In this document: in pieces, positions 25,136-34,530 of the stretch
How the letters are laid out: each line of letters begins with the position of its first letter
Position numbering within the stretch: the first letter of the stretch is position 1
Made by a program: the position numbers and the translations under genes
Source of the DNA: Rhodobacter sp.
GTDB taxonomy: Bacteria; Pseudomonadota; Alphaproteobacteria; Rhodobacterales; Rhodobacteraceae
Direction of reading: 5' to 3'
Length of the DNA stretch: 64,000 nucleotides
Assembly: GCA_016704435.1 (NCBI GenBank)
Contig: JADJAB010000004.1
Coordinates: 124,001-188,000 of the forward strand
Notes under the pieces: model-generated
Told to the model about the DNA's origin: nothing
Database searches by the model: none
Seen by the model: only the letters and a program-made list of their open reading frames with translations

Positions 25136-25566
25136 CTGCGGCGGTCTATAGCGGCTTGCCGTCTTGCCCGCAACGGCAAATCGAGCGTCGTGTCAGCCGC
25201 CCAGGCGCCCCGGTTCTTCGGCTGCGAGATGGCCTTCTGCCCGGCCTTCAGGTCGATTGTCTTGAAGCCGGTGATCTTCAAAGCGGGCATGGCGACTGTC
25301 TCTATCCGCACCTGTTCGACCGGTGCGACCATGTGGGTGGCCGGCCAATAGATCTTTGCGTAGACGAAATCGAATTCCCCGGAATAGTCGGTGCCCAAGT
25401 CGTCGGCTGCCGCCCGGGTCGCCTTTGCCTGGTCGAAACCGACCCAGAATGCGGTGTCGGTTTCCCGCCAATACGCGTGCGTATGGAGAAGAACACTCGG
25501 CTGAGTATCGAAGGCCTGCCGCCCCAGCATCGGCTTGAACGGCCATATCCGCGCGCCCGGATCCAT
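25126..25566 (-). CDS. Hypothetical protein overlapping the tRNA-Arg gene
   Basis: This 146-codon frame begins MDPGARIWPFKPMLG and contains a coding-looking middle (HTHAYWRETDTAFWVGF, YAKIYWPATHMVAPVEQ). I do not recognise the family. There is no good ribosome site, and the frame stays open upstream to the sufS stop without a better start. The natural N terminus may therefore be missing. The last 20 codons run through the tRNA promoter, and the stop codon lies inside the tRNA, so the C terminus is also suspect. It may be a small conserved protein or the remnant of a larger gene. No signal peptide or membrane segment is seen. Confidence 0.5.
   Translation of the reverse strand: MDPGARIWPFKPMLGRQAFDTQPSVLLHTHAYWRETDTAFWVGFDQAKATRAAADDLGTDYSGEFDFVYAKIYWPATHMVAPVEQVRIETVAMPALKITGFKTIDLKAGQKAISQPKNRGAWAADTTLDLPLRARRQAAIDRRRHP
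25145..25173 (-). promoter_or_regulatory. Candidate promoter of tRNA-Arg
   Basis: On the minus strand TTGCGG (25168-25173) and TATAGA (25145-25150) are spaced by 17 bases. They lie 10 bases upstream of the mature tRNA, inside the 3' end of the hypothetical gene. Confidence 0.6.
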
Positions 25567-25627
25567 TCGGAGATACGGAATATGTGTGGCCAGCCCGCGC
25601 CTGCGCTGCAGAATGATGCAGCGGTTG

Positions 25628-26848
25628 CTAGCCGAACAACTCCTGGCAGAACTCCAGCGCCGAGACCAGTGCCTCGACCTCTTCGACGGTATTGTAGAGC
25701 CCGAAAGAGGCGCGGCAGGTCGCGGTCACGCCCAGATGCGCCATCAGCGGCATCGCGCAATGGGTGCCCGCGCGCACCGCGATGCCGCGCTTGTCGAGCA
25801 CGGTCGAGATGTCGTGGGCATGCGCGGCGCCTTGCAGCGTGAACGAGAAGATCGCCCCCTTCTCCGCCGAATTCCCCTGCAAGTTCAGCCAGTTGAGGCC
25901 ACCCAGCCGGTCGCGTGCATGGTCGCGCAGCCGGCGTTCATGCGCCGCCACGTTTGCCATGCCAAGGTCCATCAAATAATCCAGCGCCACGCCGAGCCCG
26001 ATCTGCTGGACGATGCCGGGCGTGCCTGCCTCGAACTTCATCGGCGGGTCGTTGTAGCTGACCGTCTCGCGCGTGACTTCGCGGATCATGTCGCCGCCAC
26101 CAAGGAAGGGGCGCATCTCCTCCATCCTCTCATGACGAATGAAGATGGCCCCGGAACCACTTGGTCCGTATAGTTTATGTCCAGTGATGGCGTAGAAGTC
26201 GCAGCCCATTTCCGTCAGGTCCACCGGCGCATGGACGGCCCCTTGTGAGCCATCGACCAGCACCGGTATACCCTTGGCGCGCGCCGCCCGGCAGATCGCG
26301 GCCACGTCGACCACGGTGCCCGTCACGTTCGACATCTGGGTGATCGCCACCAGCTTCGTCTTCGGCCCGATCGCGTCGATCACCGCCTGCGGGTCCAGAT
26401 CGCCGTTCGCGTCGCAATCCACCCATTTCAGCACCACGCCCTGGCGTTCGCGCAGGAAATGCCAGGGCACGATATTGGCGTGATGCTCCAGGATGCTGAG
26501 AACGATCTCGTCGCCCGGCTGCATCCGCGGCGCCGCCCAGGCATAGGAGACCAGGTTGATCGCCTCGGTCGCGCCGGTGGTGAAGACAATCTCGTCTTCC
26601 GAGGGCGCGTTCAGGAACCGGCGCACCTTGCCCCGTACGGCCTCGTAATTCTCCGTCGCGAGGTTCGAAAGGTAATGCAAGCCACGATGCACATTGGCAT
26701 ATTCCATCGAATAGGCCTGCGTCATGGCGTCGATGACAACCCGCGGCTTCTGCGCGCTTGCGCCATTGTCCAGATAGATCAGCGGCTTGCCGTTCACCAT
26801 ACGGCTAAGTATGGGGAAATCCGCGCGGATGTGTTCGACGTCATACAT
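25628..26848 (-). CDS. sufS: SufS-type cysteine desulfurase
   Basis: The start at 26848 (MYDVEHIRADFP, GGAG upstream) gives 406 residues. The PLP lysine is in ITGHKLYGPSG and the persulfide cysteine is Cys364 in RAGTHCAMPL. The sequence is of group II (SufS/CsdA) type. It takes sulfur from cysteine and hands it to the SufBCD scaffold. It is the last gene of the suf operon and overlaps the YIP1 gene by 8 bases. The operon also has a second, group I desulfurase near its start, so two sulfur donors are encoded together. Confidence 0.97.
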   Translation of the reverse strand: MYDVEHIRADFPILSRMVNGKPLIYLDNGASAQKPRVVIDAMTQAYSMEYANVHRGLHYLSNLATENYEAVRGKVRRFLNAPSEDEIVFTTGATEAINLVSYAWAAPRMQPGDEIVLSILEHHANIVPWHFLRERQGVVLKWVDCDANGDLDPQAVIDAIGPKTKLVAITQMSNVTGTVVDVAAICRAARAKGIPVLVDGSQGAVHAPVDLTEMGCDFYAITGHKLYGPSGSGAIFIRHERMEEMRPFLGGGDMIREVTRETVSYNDPPMKFEAGTPGIVQQIGLGVALDYLMDLGMANVAAHERRLRDHARDRLGGLNWLNLQGNSAEKGAIFSFTLQGAAHAHDISTVLDKRGIAVRAGTHCAMPLMAHLGVTATCRASFGLYNTVEEVEALVSALEFCQELFG

Positions 26849-27326
26849 GTGCAGTCTCCGTCTCATGCAGCATGGTCAGCCAGAGCCACAGGAAGCCCAG
26901 GCCCACCACCGCCGAGGTTGCCCAAAGCGCCGGGCCGGGGCCAATCAGCCCGGCGACCAGCCCCTGCAGCAGCAGGAGCGGGCTGACCGTGGCCAGGGCC
27001 CAGAACAACGCGATCCGCGCCCCGTACCAACTGCCCTGCCCGCCCATCGCCCCCGCCACCAGACGCCCCACCGCCGCAAGGCCATACCAAAGCGGAATCG
27101 TTGCCAGCACCGCCAGCGCGCGCGGCAAGAGCCGCGGCAGGACCGAGGCTTCCTGCGCAACGAATGCCTCGCGCGAGGCGGCGGGCCATTGCGCAACGAA
27201 GGCGATCAGCAGGAAAACCACCAGCAGGGAAAAGGCAAAAGGCTCGGACACGCCGCGCGCCAGATGCCGGCGCACCGCCGCACGCGGCGCGCGCCAGGTG
27301 GCCAGGATGTCGGTCGTCACGGCCAT
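26841..27326 (-). CDS. YIP1-family small membrane protein in the suf operon
   Basis: This 161-residue protein has four to five hydrophobic helices (about 28-45, 66-90, 100-125, 130-150) and resembles bacterial YIP1-domain proteins. It begins 12 bases after sufD and ends 8 bases inside sufS, so it belongs to the operon. Its role there is unknown; a membrane anchor or a metal/redox link for the Suf machinery would be speculation. Confidence 0.8.
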   Translation of the reverse strand: MAVTTDILATWRAPRAAVRRHLARGVSEPFAFSLLVVFLLIAFVAQWPAASREAFVAQEASVLPRLLPRALAVLATIPLWYGLAAVGRLVAGAMGGQGSWYGARIALFWALATVSPLLLLQGLVAGLIGPGPALWATSAVVGLGFLWLWLTMLHETETAHV

Positions 27327-27338
27327 ACGCTTGCGCCT

Positions 27339-28624
27339 TCAATGATCGTGCCGGTGCAGCCAGCTTTCCAGACGGCTGCGTATGTCGTCGGCAATCCCCT
27401 CATCCTCGATCTCGCCGATGGCTTCGGCCAGAAAGGCCAGCACCAGCAGCGACTGCGCCATACGCTTCGGCAGGCCGCGCGATTGCAGGTAGAACAGCGA
27501 CGTCTCGTCGATCGCGCCAGAGGTGGAGCCGTGGCTGCACTTGACGTCATCGGCATAGATCTCCAGCTCCGGCTTGGCGAGAAACTGGCTGTCGTCGTCA
27601 AGCAGCAGACTTTGGCTGATCTGGTAGCCGTCGGTCTTCTGCGCCGCCGATGTCACCAGGATCTTGCCTTGGAAAACACCCGTTGCGCCGTTCTTCAGCA
27701 CCTTCTTGAACACCTGCCGGCTTTCACAGGCAGGTGCCGCATGGGTCACGAAGACCGTGTCATCATGGTGAAAATCGCCATCCCCCACGGCCGCGCCGGC
27801 AACATGCGCCACGCCCGCTTCGCCGGCCAGTTCGATCACGCATTCATTGCGGGTCATGCGCCCGTTTGCTGTCAGGGTGAAGGACTTGAACAGGCTGCGC
27901 GTGCCCAGCCGGGCGAAGATGTGAGTCGCGGCGCGGCGCTGGTGATCGCGGCCCTGGCTGCGGATATGGTGAAACCGCGCGCCCTCGGCCACCTCCACCT
28001 CCATCACCTTGGTGAAGCGCGCCGCCGCAGGACCGTTCTCAAGCAGAGTCAGCTCCGCGCCCGGATCCAGTTTGATGCAATGGTGCAGAATCGCATCAGA
28101 AGTTTCTGACAAACGGCGATAAATCAGGGAAATCGGTTTCTTTGCGCGGCCAGTTACCCGGATCAGCAATCCGTCGGTGGCAAAGGCAGAATTCAGCGCC
28201 GCGAGCGGCCGCTGCACCGGGGTCTGCCCGCGCGCCTCGAGCATGCCATAAAGACCCTGCGCCCAGTGGCTGTCGCGCCCACCTGCCTCGGTCAGCCGCT
28301 CGATCTCGACCCCGGCGAGGCGTGGGTCGTCAGAGGCCCTGGCATCGAACTCCCCGTCGACAAAGACGATCTTCACCCGGTCCAGCGTGTCGAACACCGG
28401 CGGCTCGTCGCCCGCATCGAACAGCACGGCAGGCGGGGCTTCGGGCGCGATCAGCGTCGCCGGATCGGTGTAGCGCCAGTATTCGTCGCGCCGCCCCGGC
28501 AGGCCCATGGCGCCCAGGCGGTCCAGCGCAGTCCTGCGCGCAACACCAAGCCAGCCCTTCGCAGCGAAGGACAGGCCGGCAATACGACCGGACAGCGCGT
28601 CGAGTTTCGCTTCGGCCAGGGCCA

Positions 28625-28625
<1 letters not shown>
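27339..28625 (-). CDS. sufD: Fe-S cluster assembly protein SufD
   Basis: The ATG at 28625, sharing one base with the sufC stop, gives 428 residues. The right-handed beta-helix core and the C-terminal motif KCSHGSTSGAIDE match SufD, the partner of SufB in the SufBC2D scaffold. GGCPKR-like residues (RGLPKRMAQSLL) follow, as in the family. A GTG three bases earlier is also possible. It acts in the cytoplasm with SufB and SufC. Confidence 0.96.
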
Positions 28626-29380
<755 letters not shown>

Positions 29381-29394
29381 TATTTCCTCGGTAT

Positions 29395-29985
29395 TCAAGC
29401 CGGTTGCAGCAGTGCCTTTACATAGGCGTGCAACCGGTCAGGGGTCAGGGGATGGGGGGAAAGGTCGAAGCGCGCCATGCGCCCGATGATCATGGCCGGG
29501 GCCTGCAGGGCCTCGGCCTTGCGATAGGCGGCGCGCGGGGTGTAGTCGTCGAAGAACAGGGTCACCGGCCGGGTGATCTGGTGCGCCACGGTCAGAAAAC
29601 AGCCCAGCCGAAAGCGACCGTCCACCAGCACCACGTCGGGGTGGCGAAAGCCGGGTGCGTCCCAGACCTTCAGCGCATAATCGGGCCAGTGGCGGAACCG
29701 GGCCTCATCGACCGGGTGGCCCCAGTCACGGGTCGGGCCGATGTCGGCATGCAGCACATGCGCCCTGCCCTTTGCCGGGTTCATTGCGAACCAGCGCTGC
29801 ATCATCGCAGCCCAGGCCGGATCGGATTCCACGGCCCAGACCTCGGCCCCGGCTTCGGCCGCCAGAACGGTCGACCCGCCGCTGCCATATTCCAGCACCA
29901 CTTCGGCGGCCGCATAGGCGGCGCGCAAGGCGCTGGCTTCGGCTTCTGGCAGGGTCAATTTGGGGCGGGTTGCGGTCTCAGCCAT
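29395..29985 (-). CDS. Class I methyltransferase-like protein in the suf operon
   Basis: The 196-residue protein has a Rossmann-type motif VLEYGSGGSTVLAAEAG near residue 30, followed by an acidic strand end (AVESD), as in S-adenosylmethionine-dependent methyltransferases. The later part (DVVLVDGRFRLGCFL) also fits this fold. No target-specific motif is visible. It lies between the membrane protein gene and sufC in the same direction with 14 bases to sufC. Relatives occur in suf operons of Rhodobacterales as far as I recall; its substrate is unknown. Confidence 0.8.
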   Translation of the reverse strand: MAETATRPKLTLPEAEASALRAAYAAAEVVLEYGSGGSTVLAAEAGAEVWAVESDPAWAAMMQRWFAMNPAKGRAHVLHADIGPTRDWGHPVDEARFRHWPDYALKVWDAPGFRHPDVVLVDGRFRLGCFLTVAHQITRPVTLFFDDYTPRAAYRKAEALQAPAMIIGRMARFDLSPHPLTPDRLHAYVKALLQPA

Positions 29986-30027
29986 CCACAGCCTCCATAC
30001 GGAGGCGCATGGTGGCGACCATACGGG

Positions 30028-30558
30028 TCAGAACGGAAAGCTGATTCCGCGCCAGAAGATCGAATGCGGCTCTGTCATCGCGGTGATCTTCGCCACCCAG
30101 ATCGGCGAGAACACGGTCTCGAACTCCTGCGGCCAAAGATGCACGAGGTTGTGGAAAAACAGCATCCCCGAGGCCACGCCCAACAGCTTGGGTACCAGCA
30201 GGCCCTTGTCGCGCAGACCCAGAAGATGGGTCGCCAGAACGGCTATCGCCATGCCGGTGGCCGCCATCTTGACCATTTCCACATCGATGCTGGCTTTTGG
30301 ATCGGGCAGGCCTGCCAGCACGAAATTCGCGTAGCGTTCCAGTACATGCGCCAGAAATCCGACCGCCATGCAGAACGGAAAGCTCAGCGCATAGCCCGCA
30401 TTCGCCAGAGCCTGCGACAACCCGCCTGTCCGGCGCCGGCTGTTCGGCGTGTAGGTAAAGGCCTGATCCAGGCCCACATAGACCGTGGCCTTGGTAAAGC
30501 CCTTGCCCGCCTGAATGCGGGCGATCCGGTCCTGGAACTCCGTCTGGTGCATCGACAT
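30028..30558 (-). CDS. Membrane protein of unknown function in the suf operon
   Basis: The start at 30558 (MSMHQTEFQDRIARIQAGKG) gives 176 residues; AAGGA lies upstream, and an ATG at 30552 is an alternative. Hydrophobic segments are seen at about 55-78, 100-120 and 125-145. The sequence ends with IFWRGISFPF. It follows sufB after 112 non-coding bases that contain a perfect inverted repeat. Part of the family may be a dedicated accessory to the Suf system, but no function is known to me. Confidence 0.78.
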   Translation of the reverse strand: MSMHQTEFQDRIARIQAGKGFTKATVYVGLDQAFTYTPNSRRRTGGLSQALANAGYALSFPFCMAVGFLAHVLERYANFVLAGLPDPKASIDVEMVKMAATGMAIAVLATHLLGLRDKGLLVPKLLGVASGMLFFHNLVHLWPQEFETVFSPIWVAKITAMTEPHSIFWRGISFPF

Positions 30559-30621
30559 CGGGTCCTTGCCTCTCGGGGTTACCCAAGAACGAAGGATACG
30601 CCACCGCATGGCGACAATAGG

Positions 30622-30642
30622 ACGCAATTGGTGCAATTGCGT
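30622..30642. promoter_or_regulatory. Perfect inverted repeat inside the suf operon
   Basis: ACGCAATTG (30622-30630) and CAATTGCGT (30634-30642) are 9-base perfect arms around GTG. They lie in the only sizeable gap of the operon, between sufB and the membrane protein gene. There is no T tract, so a protein-binding operator or internal promoter control is more likely than a terminator. Confidence 0.6.
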
Positions 30643-30670
30643 GGAAAATGCGGCCACGGCTGCCCATTTG

Positions 30671-32182
30671 TCAGCCCACGCTGCCTTCCAGGCTGATCGC
30701 CACCAGGCTTTGCGCTTCCATTGCGAATTCCATCGGCAGGGCCTGCAGCACTTCCTTGCAGAACCCGTTCACCACCAGCGCCACAGCCTCTTCCTCGTCC
30801 ATCCCACGCGAGCGGCAGTAGAACAACTGATCCTCGTCCACCTTCGACGTGGTCGCCTCGTGCTCTACGCGGCTGGAATTGTTGCGGACTTCAATATACG
30901 GGACCGTATGGGCGCCGCATTGGTCGCCGATCAGCAGGCTGTCGCATTGCGTATAGTTGCGGCTGTCCTTGGCCTTCGGGTGCATGGAAACCAGGCCGCG
31001 ATAGGTGTTCTGCGCGCGGCCGGCACTGATCCCCTTCGACACGATGCGCGACTTCGTGCGCTTGCCCAGGTGGATCATCTTGGTGCCGGTATCGGCCTGC
31101 TGGGCGTTGTTGGTGATGGCGATCGAGTAGAACTCGCCCTGCGAATCGTCGCCGCGCAGGATGCAGGAGGGGTATTTCCAGGTGATCGCCGAGCCGGTTT
31201 CGACCTGCGTCCACATCACCTTCGATCGGTCGCCGCGGCAATCGGCGCGCTTGGTGACGAAGTTGTAGATGCCGCCCTTGCCCTCTTCATCGCCCGGATA
31301 CCAGTTCTGTACGGTGGAGTATTTCACCTCGGCATCCTCCAGCACCACAATCTCGACCACCGCCGCATGCAGCTGATGGATGTCGCGCTTGGGCGCGGTG
31401 CAGCCTTCCAGATAGCTGACGTATGACCGCTTTTCGGCGATGATCAGCGTGCGTTCGAACTGGCCGGTGTTCTCGGCGTTGATCCGGAAATAGGTGCTGA
31501 GCTCCATCGGGCAGCGCACGCCTTCGGGGATGTAGACGAAGGACCCGTCCGAAAAGACGGCAGAATTCAGCGTGGCGAAGAAGTTGTCCGATTGCGGCAC
31601 GACGGTGCCAAGGTATTTCTTGACCAGGTCAGGATATTCACGGATCGCCTCCGAGATCGGGCAGAAGATCACGCCGGCCTTTTTCAATTCCGCTTTGAAG
31701 GTGGTGCCGACAGACACGGAATCGAACACCGCATCCACAGCCACCCGGCGCTCGCCTTCGGGCATCTCAACTCCGGCAAGAAGAGCCTGCTCTTTCAATG
31801 GGATGCCAAGCTTTTCGTAAGTAGCCAGCAGCTTGGGGTCAACTTCATCCAATGACTTGGGCTTGACTGCCATGCTCTTGGGTTTGGCGTAGTAATACTG
31901 ATCCTGATAGTCGATGTCCGGATAGTGCAACATCGCCCATTTCGGTTCTTCCATCTGCACCCAGCGGCGATAGGCGGCCAGACGCCAGTCCAGCATCCAT
32001 TCCGGCTCGCCGTTCTTCTCAGAGATCAGGCGCACGATGTCTTCGTTCAGCCCTTTCGGTGCGTATTCGGTCTCGATATCGGTTTCCCAGCCATACTTGT
32101 ACTTGCCGGCCATGGCCTGGACGGTCTCGATGGTCTCGCGGTCCACGCCTTCGCGGATATCTTCGGCCAGGGCAGATTTCAT
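30671..32182 (-). CDS. sufB: Fe-S cluster assembly protein SufB
   Basis: The 503-residue protein is the cluster-building subunit of SufBC2D. It has the family motifs YIPEGVRCPMELSTYFRIN, SYVSYLEGCTAP and, near the C terminus, TSKVDEDQLFYCRSRGMDEEEA. It starts 15 bases after the cysteine desulfurase stop. SufB accepts sulfur from SufS (through SufE or SufU type carriers; none is seen here) and assembles the cluster with SufD and SufC. Confidence 0.97.
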   Translation of the reverse strand: MKSALAEDIREGVDRETIETVQAMAGKYKYGWETDIETEYAPKGLNEDIVRLISEKNGEPEWMLDWRLAAYRRWVQMEEPKWAMLHYPDIDYQDQYYYAKPKSMAVKPKSLDEVDPKLLATYEKLGIPLKEQALLAGVEMPEGERRVAVDAVFDSVSVGTTFKAELKKAGVIFCPISEAIREYPDLVKKYLGTVVPQSDNFFATLNSAVFSDGSFVYIPEGVRCPMELSTYFRINAENTGQFERTLIIAEKRSYVSYLEGCTAPKRDIHQLHAAVVEIVVLEDAEVKYSTVQNWYPGDEEGKGGIYNFVTKRADCRGDRSKVMWTQVETGSAITWKYPSCILRGDDSQGEFYSIAITNNAQQADTGTKMIHLGKRTKSRIVSKGISAGRAQNTYRGLVSMHPKAKDSRNYTQCDSLLIGDQCGAHTVPYIEVRNNSSRVEHEATTSKVDEDQLFYCRSRGMDEEEAVALVVNGFCKEVLQALPMEFAMEAQSLVAISLEGSVG

Positions 32183-32197
32183 CGCCTCACTCCCGTC

Positions 32198-33241
32198 TCA
32201 TGCCGCCCGCGCGCGGGCCTTCGCATAGGCCTTGGTCCACGCATCGGCGAACCGCAGCACATCATCCGTTCCGACGCCGGGCCCGATCGAAATGCGGATC
32301 GCCTGTGCGGCCTCGCCCTCTTCGAACCCCATCGCCGTCAGCACCCGGCTGGCCCGCACCTTGCCGCTGGAGCAGGCAGAGCCGGCCGAAACCGCAAAAC
32401 CGGCCAAGTCCATCGCCATCACCTGGGTCTCCCCCTTCCAGCCGGGGGCGATCAGGCAAAGCGTGTTCGGCAGCCGATCAGCGCCTTTCCCGACAGAAAT
32501 AGTCTGCTTCGCGCCGGTGGACAATGCTGATTCTAGAATATTTCTAATTTCAGCCACCTCTTCCCAGATTCCCGCAGCCAGATCGCGCGCAGCCGCTTCG
32601 GCCGCGGCGGCGAAACCGGCAATGCCGATCAGGTTCTCGGTTCCGGGCCGACGCCCCATCTCCTGCCCGCCGCCGCGAAGTTGCGATTGCAGATCAATAC
32701 CTTGCCGCAGAACCAGGGCGCCAACGCCCTTTGGCCCGCCCAGCTTGTGCGCCGAGACCAACCCCATCTCGCAGCCCAGCCAGTTGAATGCCAGCGGCAG
32801 CTTGCCGAAGCCCTGCGTCAAATCGCTCACCGCCAGACCGTCGGGCAAAGCCTGCACCACCCCGGTTTCGGAGTTGGCCAGTTGCAACGCCATACGCCCC
32901 GGCATGGTGCCGCCCACCGCCCCCGTATGGTCGACCGGCAAGGAAACATCGCACCAGGCCGCTATCGCATCATGCTCCACCGCTGCGCAGGCAAGGCCCC
33001 GGCCCGCCAAGGCCAGAGCTGCCGCCTCGGTCGCGCCCGAGGTGAAGACGATATCAGCCCCTTCCGCCCCAAGCGCCGCCGCCACCTGGGCCCGGGCCTT
33101 CTCGATCAATGCCTTTGCCGCCCGCCCCTCGGCATGCACCGACGACGGATTGCCAACGACCTCCATCGCCGCCAACATTGCCGCCTTCGCTTCCGGCCGC
33201 AGGGGAGCGGTTGCGTTCCAGTCCAGATAGATGCGCGTCAT
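32198..33241 (-). CDS. Group I (NifS/IscS-like) cysteine desulfurase
   Basis: The 347-residue protein has the PLP lysine in LVSAHKLGGPKG and the mobile-loop cysteine Cys290 in SAGSACSSGKV, features of group I desulfurases. It is slightly short compared with IscS (about 400). The start overlaps the iscR-like stop by 4 bases. Having both this and sufS in one operon is a feature of Rhodobacterales suf clusters. It releases sulfur from cysteine for cluster assembly or tRNA thiolation. Confidence 0.93.
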   Translation of the reverse strand: MTRIYLDWNATAPLRPEAKAAMLAAMEVVGNPSSVHAEGRAAKALIEKARAQVAAALGAEGADIVFTSGATEAAALALAGRGLACAAVEHDAIAAWCDVSLPVDHTGAVGGTMPGRMALQLANSETGVVQALPDGLAVSDLTQGFGKLPLAFNWLGCEMGLVSAHKLGGPKGVGALVLRQGIDLQSQLRGGGQEMGRRPGTENLIGIAGFAAAAEAAARDLAAGIWEEVAEIRNILESALSTGAKQTISVGKGADRLPNTLCLIAPGWKGETQVMAMDLAGFAVSAGSACSSGKVRASRVLTAMGFEEGEAAQAIRISIGPGVGTDDVLRFADAWTKAYAKARARAA

Positions 33242-33711
33242 TCTTCATCAACTACGCGAAACAGCCCCGGCACCGCCGGACAGGGCGTAAGGTCGTTGCC
33301 GACGACATCCGACAGCCGCACCTGATGCAGAAAGACATAGACATTCGCCGACAGGCTTTCCCACAACCGGTTGGTCAGGCTCTGCGCCCGCGTGCCCGAT
33401 ACCGCCCCCGTGGCCCCTGCCCCGGAATGCATCGCGTCGACGGTTTCCTCGACCGCCTGCATCACCTCGGATATCCGGATCGTCTCGGGCGCGCGGGCCA
33501 GCTTGTAGCCGCCGCCGGGGCCGCGCACTGCCTCGACCAACCCGGCGCGGCGCAGTTTCACGAACAGCTGCTCCAGATAGGGCAGCGAAATGTCCTGCCG
33601 CTTCGAGATCGCGGCCAGAGAGACCAGATCGAAGGCGCCCGCCTTTGCTTCGGCCATGGCCAGATCGGCCAGGGCCACCATGGCATAGCGCCCTTTCGTG
33701 GAAAGCTTCAT
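33238..33711 (-). CDS. iscR: Rrf2-family regulator (IscR-type) of the suf operon
   Basis: The ATG at 33711 gives 157 residues beginning MKLSTKGRYAMVALADLA, typical for IscR. The winged helix includes QDISLPYLEQLFVKLRRAGLV and the wing GPGGGYKLAR. The region that holds the C-x5-C-x5-C cluster ligands in E. coli IscR has no cysteine here (HSGAGATGAVSG), and the only cysteine is Cys144 in LTPCPAVPG. IscR of Rhodobacter sphaeroides is reported to be an unusual cluster binder without the full triad, so this is probably its ortholog. It heads the operon and is transcribed from a promoter overlapped by an inverted repeat. Confidence 0.93.
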   Translation of the reverse strand: MKLSTKGRYAMVALADLAMAEAKAGAFDLVSLAAISKRQDISLPYLEQLFVKLRRAGLVEAVRGPGGGYKLARAPETIRISEVMQAVEETVDAMHSGAGATGAVSGTRAQSLTNRLWESLSANVYVFLHQVRLSDVVGNDLTPCPAVPGLFRVVDEE

Positions 33712-33799
33712 CTCGTGCCCGCCCCGTTGCAATTCCATTGACGCCGCCCCGCGCGGCGATTACCTGAAACCCGACCCGAAGGCCGACGGATCCGGTCTT

Positions 33800-33812
33800 T
33801 AGAACCATTCTA
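33800..33812. promoter_or_regulatory. Operator overlapping the suf promoter
   Basis: TAGAA (33800-33804) and TTCTA (33808-33812) are perfect arms around CCA. The right arm is part of the -10 element, so a bound protein would block RNA polymerase. Autoregulation by the Rrf2 protein is the simplest reading. Confidence 0.6.
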
Positions 33813-33835
33813 GTTTATCCGAGCGAAACCGTCAA
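33807..33835 (-). promoter_or_regulatory. Promoter of the suf operon
   Basis: On the minus strand TTGACG (33830-33835) and TAGAAT (33807-33812) are separated by exactly 17 bases, close to consensus. It lies about 95 bases upstream of iscR. Confidence 0.75.
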
Positions 33836-33869
33836 TTATTCGCTCGCAAAGACAAAACAGGCGAGGCCC

Positions 33870-34530
33870 ATGCCCGAAGTCATCTTTGCAGGCCCCGACG
33901 GCCGTCTCGAAGGCCGCTACCACCCGCAAAAGGAACGCGACGCGCCGATTGCCATCGTGCTGCACCCGCACCCGGCCTATGGCGGCACGATGAACAACAA
34001 GGTGGTGTATAACCTGCATTACGCCTTCTACAACCTTGGCTTTACCGTGCTGCGGTTCAACTTCCGCGGCGTCGGGCGCAGCCAGGGCGAGTATGATCAG
34101 GGTATTGGCGAATTGTCCGATGCCGCCTCGGCGCTGGATTATCTGCAGGCAATGAACCCCAATGCAAAGCATTGCTGGGTTGCAGGCTTTTCCTTCGGCG
34201 CCTGGATCGGCATGCAGCTCTTGATGCGGCGGCCCGAGATCACCGGCTTCATTTCCGTCGCGCCGCCGGCGAATCTCTATGATTTCTCCTTCCTCGCCCC
34301 ATGCCCGTCTTCCGGCCTGATCATCAACGGCACCGCCGACAAGGTCGCGCCGCCGAAGGACACGAAATCACTGGTGGCGAAACTGCATGAGCAGAAGGGG
34401 ATCACCATCACCCATACCGAGGTCGAGGGGCGCCGATCACTTCTTCAAGGACGAAGAGGCGCATATGCGGCCAATGATCCAGACCGTTTCCGACTATGTA
34501 CGCCGCCGTATGGGTGAAGGAACCCGCTGA
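33870..34530 (+). pseudogene. Alpha/beta hydrolase (YsgA/CocE-like), C terminus frameshifted by one base
   Basis: The protein starts MPEVIFAGPDGRLEG and has HPHPAYGGTMNN near 32-43 and nucleophile Ser108 in GFSFGAW. The acid is in NGTADKVAPP. As written, the frame ends at 34517 after an unrelated tail. Removing one G from the run 34427-34430 restores the catalytic histidine in ADHFF and a C terminus YVRRRMGEGTR ending at 34530. There the stop overlaps the next start as TGATG. That overlap and the recovered histidine argue that the extra G is an error or a very recent mutation. The substrate is unknown. Confidence 0.9.

Noticed and set aside
29381..29398. TTG start for SufC upstream of the chosen ATG
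   Set aside because: It would overlap the preceding stop and leave the GAGG site inside the gene.
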